A stretch of 64,000 bases of DNA from Leptolyngbyaceae cyanobacterium clean351 (GTDB taxonomy: Bacteria > Cyanobacteriota > Cyanobacteriia > DAIDHW01), in assembly GCA_027451865.1 (NCBI GenBank), contig DAIDHW010000001.1, forward strand, positions 558,353 through 622,352. The letters are read 5' to 3'. Shown here piece by piece: positions 60,990-64,000 of this stretch. The position numbers and the translations under genes were made by a program. Every line of letters begins with the position of its first letter. Positions within the stretch are counted from its first letter, which is position 1. The notes under the pieces are model-generated. The model was given only the letters and a program-made list of their open reading frames with translations. It was not told the DNA's origin and did not search any database.

Positions 60990-62589
60990 TCCGCCCCTGG
61001 AAGTGGGAGGCAAGAGCGGTCCAGACCGGAAAGCTCTGGGGGGCAAAGGGATAGACCTCCGGGAGCGTGGAGTCAGCAGGCAGCTCACTCATCAGGTCCC
61101 AGGCCACCTCCTCAACCAAGGGCCAAATATCGATGGCCGTACCCCTAATTTGGGCGTTGATCCACAGGGTGACCAGACTCTTCTGGTGGAATACTGCCCC
61201 TAGGAGTCGCCGGAGACAGGCGTAAACTTCCCCTTCTGAAGCCTCCCAAACGGGGAAAACCACCCAGTTGACCGAGCCCAGACAAGCTAAATACTCCTGG
61301 AGTTGACTGTGCTGGATACTAGCTTGGTCTAGGCAGCACAGCACCTCGGGCCAGGGCTCGGGACTAAGCTCAAGAGCCCTTTGGTAGTGCTCTAGGGCCT
61401 GGGATAACTGTCCTAAACGGTGAAAGACTAGGGCTGCTTGGTAATGAATTTCTGGCCAGGTAGGCCTGACAGTCAATAACCTAAGGCTATTGGCCGCGGC
61501 GGCGTACTCGGCCGCCTTAGACCGATTCCCTCGCACTATGTACCTGTAGGTTAGTCCTTCGTAGAATTCCTGTTGACAGAGTTCCGGCCAGTGGGGCAGG
61601 TGGGGGTGGGACTGGACTATCGCCTGTTCCAGAGCCCCCTGGGCAACGAGCCGAAATCCCAGATCAATCTGGGCTGCCTGGGAATCAGGGGAATCAAGCC
61701 CTCGAGACTCTCCGCCTGTGGTCCCCTGAGGGGTCTTTGGTTGGTAAGGGGCAACCATATCTAGGAGCAGGGGCTCGCCAGCAGTGAAATACTCCCTTAT
61801 AAAGGCCTTGGCAAACCCCTGAAAGTGCAGGGAATTGAAGCGGACTAGTTCTCCAGAATCTGCTAACCGGCCGTAGGGCTGCCCTTCCACCCAGACCACC
61901 AGGCGGCGTTCCCCCTCCTCCTCAAACCGCCGGCGATGGAGGTCCGTGTGGGGGTCATTGATGTTGGCATCTAACACGCAGCCCTCGACTATCTCTGAAC
62001 AATCCCCCACCCGCTCTGGGTACACTTGCCCGTAAGTGGAGAACGCATACATATCACTAATCGAGCTGAGGGTATAGTACCTGGGGTCCCTGACTTGCGC
62101 CCGGAAATCCTCCTCCATTTGGGCAAAGCGCTCCGGGTCTTGGTAAAGGCTAAGGAGAAACTGGCAAAAGTTCTCAAGAGCTGCGTAGCTGCGCACCCAG
62201 GTCAGACAAGGTATAGTCTCTGGGAAGGCAAAGTCGTACTTTTGCCAACGTCCCAGACTCACCGGGGCGTAGAGCAGCACATCTGAATCCAGGCTGACCA
62301 ACTCGCCCAGCTGGTGAGAGGCCATAAAGTCCCGGAGGATGAACCAGCGTTGGAAGCAGAATAGTTCGTAGGATTCAGAATTGCAACTGAGATGCTGGTA
62401 GACCCGGGCAAATTCCGTTGCTCCCTGATCGTACTCGGCAAGCAAGTAGTGGTCTACACCCTGGTAGCGATTAGTGTGGTCGCCAATCAGTACTACTGGG
62501 GAATCAGGATTGGTGAACCTAGCCTGGGCTAGGGTATAACCTAGGTAGTAATTGTTCTGGCGGTGGACGAAAATTAGGGGTACAGCCAT
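60808..62589 (-). CDS. Glycosyltransferase-like protein with TPR domain
   Basis: A 593-residue cytoplasmic protein. The N-terminal 260 residues start VPLIFVHRQNNYYLGYTLAQ and contain SLDSDVLLYAP, a DxD-like sugar-nucleotide site, as in GT-A folds. TPR-like helices follow at about 370-430 (IHYQAALVFHRLGQLSQALE). The C-terminal region (about 450-560; WVVFPVWEASEGEVY, FQGRIILG) resembles an alpha/beta unit that I have seen attached to other cyanobacterial glycosyltransferase-TPR proteins. The 3' part runs 182 bases into mazG on the other strand. Acceptor unknown. Confidence 0.78.
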   Translation of the reverse strand: MAVPLIFVHRQNNYYLGYTLAQARFTNPDSPVVLIGDHTNRYQGVDHYLLAEYDQGATEFARVYQHLSCNSESYELFCFQRWFILRDFMASHQLGELVSLDSDVLLYAPVSLGRWQKYDFAFPETIPCLTWVRSYAALENFCQFLLSLYQDPERFAQMEEDFRAQVRDPRYYTLSSISDMYAFSTYGQVYPERVGDCSEIVEGCVLDANINDPHTDLHRRRFEEEGERRLVVWVEGQPYGRLADSGELVRFNSLHFQGFAKAFIREYFTAGEPLLLDMVAPYQPKTPQGTTGGESRGLDSPDSQAAQIDLGFRLVAQGALEQAIVQSHPHLPHWPELCQQEFYEGLTYRYIVRGNRSKAAEYAAAANSLRLLTVRPTWPEIHYQAALVFHRLGQLSQALEHYQRALELSPEPWPEVLCCLDQASIQHSQLQEYLACLGSVNWVVFPVWEASEGEVYACLRRLLGAVFHQKSLVTLWINAQIRGTAIDIWPLVEEVAWDLMSELPADSTLPEVYPFAPQSFPVWTALASHFQGRIILGPEDLTTLPPEIASLPGLHLQDLEVPRREAGALGLTLAWPAAREPLVQQESAPPGAG

Positions 62590-62645
62590 GGGTTAAGATT
62601 CCTTCACCGAACCCACCGCTGGCCCATGGGAAGGCAGAGCCAAGG

Positions 62646-63029
62646 TCAGGGGTGCTTGGGCGGCGGTAGAGACATGGTCAATGGCGAACCCGGAAAGGGT
62701 AGGGTTTGCGGCCGGACCTGGCACTGCTTTAATTCCTGGTAGCTCAGCCAATGAATACAATCTACAGGACAAGTGTCGATGGCCTCTTGGATTAATTCCA
62801 CCGGGTCGCCATTCTGATTTACCACCCGGGAGCGACCGTATTCAGGTTCGATCAGGAAAGTATTGCGGGCCACATGGGCACAGTGTTTGCAGCCTATACA
62901 GGTCACTTCATCCACGTAGACTCCCCGCTGGCGCAGCGACCCTCCCAACTCCGGCTCAGAACCAGGGCCGGGATGTCTGAAGCGCTGGCTACCCCCCAAC
63001 TCTGGTTCGGCTCCGGTGCGCTCGTCCAC
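62646..63029 (-). CDS. 4Fe-4S ferredoxin of the DUF2997-Ycf35 cluster
   Basis: A 127-residue ferredoxin, start GTG 63029. Cys44, 47, 50 (CIGCKHC) and Cys87 (CPVDC) bind one 4Fe-4S cluster; Cys91 is an extra. The N-terminus contains two copies of an EPELGGS motif (near 8 and 25), usual in this family. The start shares a G with the Ycf35 stop (TAGTG), so translation is coupled. The C-terminus ends in a Pro-rich tail. The redox partner is not known. Confidence 0.9.
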   Translation of the reverse strand: MDERTGAEPELGGSQRFRHPGPGSEPELGGSLRQRGVYVDEVTCIGCKHCAHVARNTFLIEPEYGRSRVVNQNGDPVELIQEAIDTCPVDCIHWLSYQELKQCQVRPQTLPFPGSPLTMSLPPPKHP

Positions 63030-63415
63030 TAGCCGCCCCAGCGCTCAAGGACTAACCGAACTGCTCCTTCAGTAGTTCGTTCCTGGGCAGTGACTTGAAA
63101 ACCCTGGGTGCTACCGGTGTGCAGGATCGCCTGCAAGGCATAGGTTTGGGTAACCCGGCTCAGGAAGCGATCAACACTCCAGGGTTGCTGCCAATACTGG
63201 AGGTCAGCTACCAGTTCGTAGGCTTCCCCATACCAACTAAACCCCAAGTCAAAGCCGTTGGTCTGGGCAATAACCAAGTCTGCCGTTTCGGTTTGGCCTC
63301 GATAGCCACGTACGGGAGCCGGGCCAGGGGTCCAGGCGATCCCCAGCTCGGTCAAGGCTTGCTCCAGGTACTGACGATTGCGAATCTGGGTTTTGATCTG
63401 ACTAAAGTGAGACAT
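63029..63415 (-). CDS. ycf35: Ycf35 / DUF1257 protein
   Basis: A 128-residue protein beginning MSHFSQIKTQIRN, with WTPGPAPVRGYRGQTETADLVIAQTNGFDLGFSW in pieces; matches DUF1257/Ycf35, present in cyanobacteria and some algal plastids. No function is established to my knowledge. It is the middle gene of the DUF2997-ycf35-ferredoxin operon. The combination suggests a redox-related role. It is soluble with no signal peptide. Confidence 0.92.
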   Translation of the reverse strand: MSHFSQIKTQIRNRQYLEQALTELGIAWTPGPAPVRGYRGQTETADLVIAQTNGFDLGFSWYGEAYELVADLQYWQQPWSVDRFLSRVTQTYALQAILHTGSTQGFQVTAQERTTEGAVRLVLERWGG

Positions 63416-63445
63416 GGGGTTGATAATCCTAGGGGGTTTAAAAAG

Positions 63446-63643
63446 TTACCACTCGGAAACGGATTGCCGCAGGGGCACAGTTTGGGGGCACCGGAAGCTC
63501 TCGGGGGTAGGTTCACTGCGCAACACGTGACCCAGTTGGGCTTCGATTTGGGCTGTCACTTCAGTACAAGAGGGACCAGCAACACCCCTAACCAGCTCCT
63601 GAACTCGCCCGTCAGGGTAAACAATGAACTCTAAGGTTTCCAT
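63446..63643 (-). CDS. DUF2997 family protein
   Basis: About 65 residues, start ATG 63643 (METLEFIVYPDGRVQE). The strand-turn-strand start and VRGVAGPSCTEVTAQIEAQLG match DUF2997, a small cyanobacterial/plastid family without known function, always near ycf35. It begins the three-gene operon. The 30-base gap to ycf35 holds its Shine-Dalgarno region. One Cys in GPSCTEV is conserved in my memory of the family. Confidence 0.85.
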   Translation of the reverse strand: METLEFIVYPDGRVQELVRGVAGPSCTEVTAQIEAQLGHVLRSEPTPESFRCPQTVPLRQSVSEW

Positions 63644-63869
63644 GACTGGGAGTCTCACGCAGAGATAATTAGTCTTGTGTCTTAATTGACTCTAAAAGTA
63701 ACATAAGTTCTTGGTTACAGTTGAGACAAGTAGGTAATTTTTAGTCTTTCTTAACGTTTGCTACCCCTCGACACCCCCTGCTAATCCGCCGCTGGCAGAG
63801 GGGCTGACTGGGGGATAATGGAGCATCAGTAATCCAGTGCGACCAAGTAGGCAATCAATAAATCAGGCC

Positions 63870-64000
63870 ATGAATCAAGAACAAACAACCCATCCTCCCG
63901 CCCCAGTAGGCATTCTCGGCTTTGGGGGCCTCGGCAAAGCTGCAGCTCTAGTGCTTGCCCCCAAACGGGAAATGAGCTGGGTGGCGGTGGCAGACCACCA
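63870..64000 (+). CDS. NAD(P)-binding dehydrogenase-like protein, 5' part
   Basis: Only 43 codons lie in the window, starting ATG 63870. The sequence [17 protein letters not shown] is a Rossmann dinucleotide-binding loop (GxGxxG-like), as in the saccharopine dehydrogenase-like/homoserine dehydrogenase-like proteins of cyanobacteria. The remainder lies outside. The 226-base divergent gap to the DUF2997 gene probably holds promoters for both. Identity beyond NAD(P)-binding is tentative. Confidence 0.65.
   Translation, partial: MNQEQTTHPPAPVGILGFGGLGKAAALVLAPKREMSWVAVADH

Overview
The window is a stretch of cyanobacterial chromosome. The evidence is the set of lineage-specific families it carries: a DUF2997 / Ycf35 (DUF1257) / 4Fe-4S ferredoxin trio, a DUF3120 membrane protein, a radical-SAM DUF512 protein of the cyanobacterial type, a HetZ-related protein, a group-2 sigma factor of SigC type, an ECF sigma factor of SigG type and a pilB-pilT-pilC block. 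Base composition looks moderately GC-rich (estimated by eye). The common cyanobacterial palindrome HIP1 (GCGATCGC) is scarce, while CCTAGG is strikingly frequent. I cannot name the genus. The genome is compact, with many 1-4 base same-strand overlaps and several tail-to-tail overlaps. No insertion sequences, prophage, CRISPR array or rRNA were seen.

Layout. 0-3.6 kb: ribosomal proteins S18 and L33, a WecG/TagA-type glycosyltransferase, tRNA-His, three small cyanobacterial hypotheticals, clpS and prs. 3.7-9.4 kb: three tandem Ser/Thr protein kinases (the middle one degenerate and without a membrane segment), then bioD and an asparaginase-II type enzyme. 9.4-13.6 kb: initiator tRNA with a terminator, a lipoprotein sugar-binding protein, uppP and the radical-SAM protein. 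13.6-20 kb: mreBCD (minus strand), alanine dehydrogenase, DUF3120, an HD phosphohydrolase and a GST-like protein. 20-28.4 kb (minus strand): ftsH, an ECF sigma factor with its probable anti-sigma factor, an unknown protein, and pilC, pilT, pilB. 28.6-33.5 kb: grpE, dnaK, dnaJ, a TusA-like protein and a GNAT acetyltransferase. 33.5-40 kb: a secreted cupredoxin, a ClC family protein, a small membrane protein, murF, a 422-aa unknown and SigC-like sigma. 40.6-48 kb: an RND tripartite pump operon with two coupled inner-membrane subunits (MdtABC-like architecture). 48-53 kb (minus): gltX, an RRM protein, a GT4 glycosyltransferase and a DUF2079 membrane protein. 53-61 kb (plus): ilvC, a RecB-like Fe-S nuclease coupled to an SbcD-like nuclease, an alpha/beta hydrolase, DAHP synthase, a HetZ-related protein and mazG. 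61-64 kb: a glycosyltransferase-TPR protein overlapping mazG tail to tail, the ferredoxin/Ycf35/DUF2997 operon, and the start of an NAD-binding dehydrogenase-like gene.

Most of the window is housekeeping: cell shape and wall (mreBCD, murF, uppP), proteostasis (ftsH, clpS, grpE-dnaK-dnaJ), motility (pilBTC) and core metabolism. The parts most worth a second look are the kinase trio with a probable pseudokinase, the RecB-like nuclease + SbcD pair without a visible SbcC, the sigma/anti-sigma pair behind the pilus operon, the 182-base mazG/glycosyltransferase antisense overlap, the CCTAGG excess, and several uncharacterised lineage-conserved proteins. I found no single gene cluster that clearly amounts to an undescribed system; the nuclease pair and kinase trio are the best candidates. 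All counts and coordinates were read by hand.
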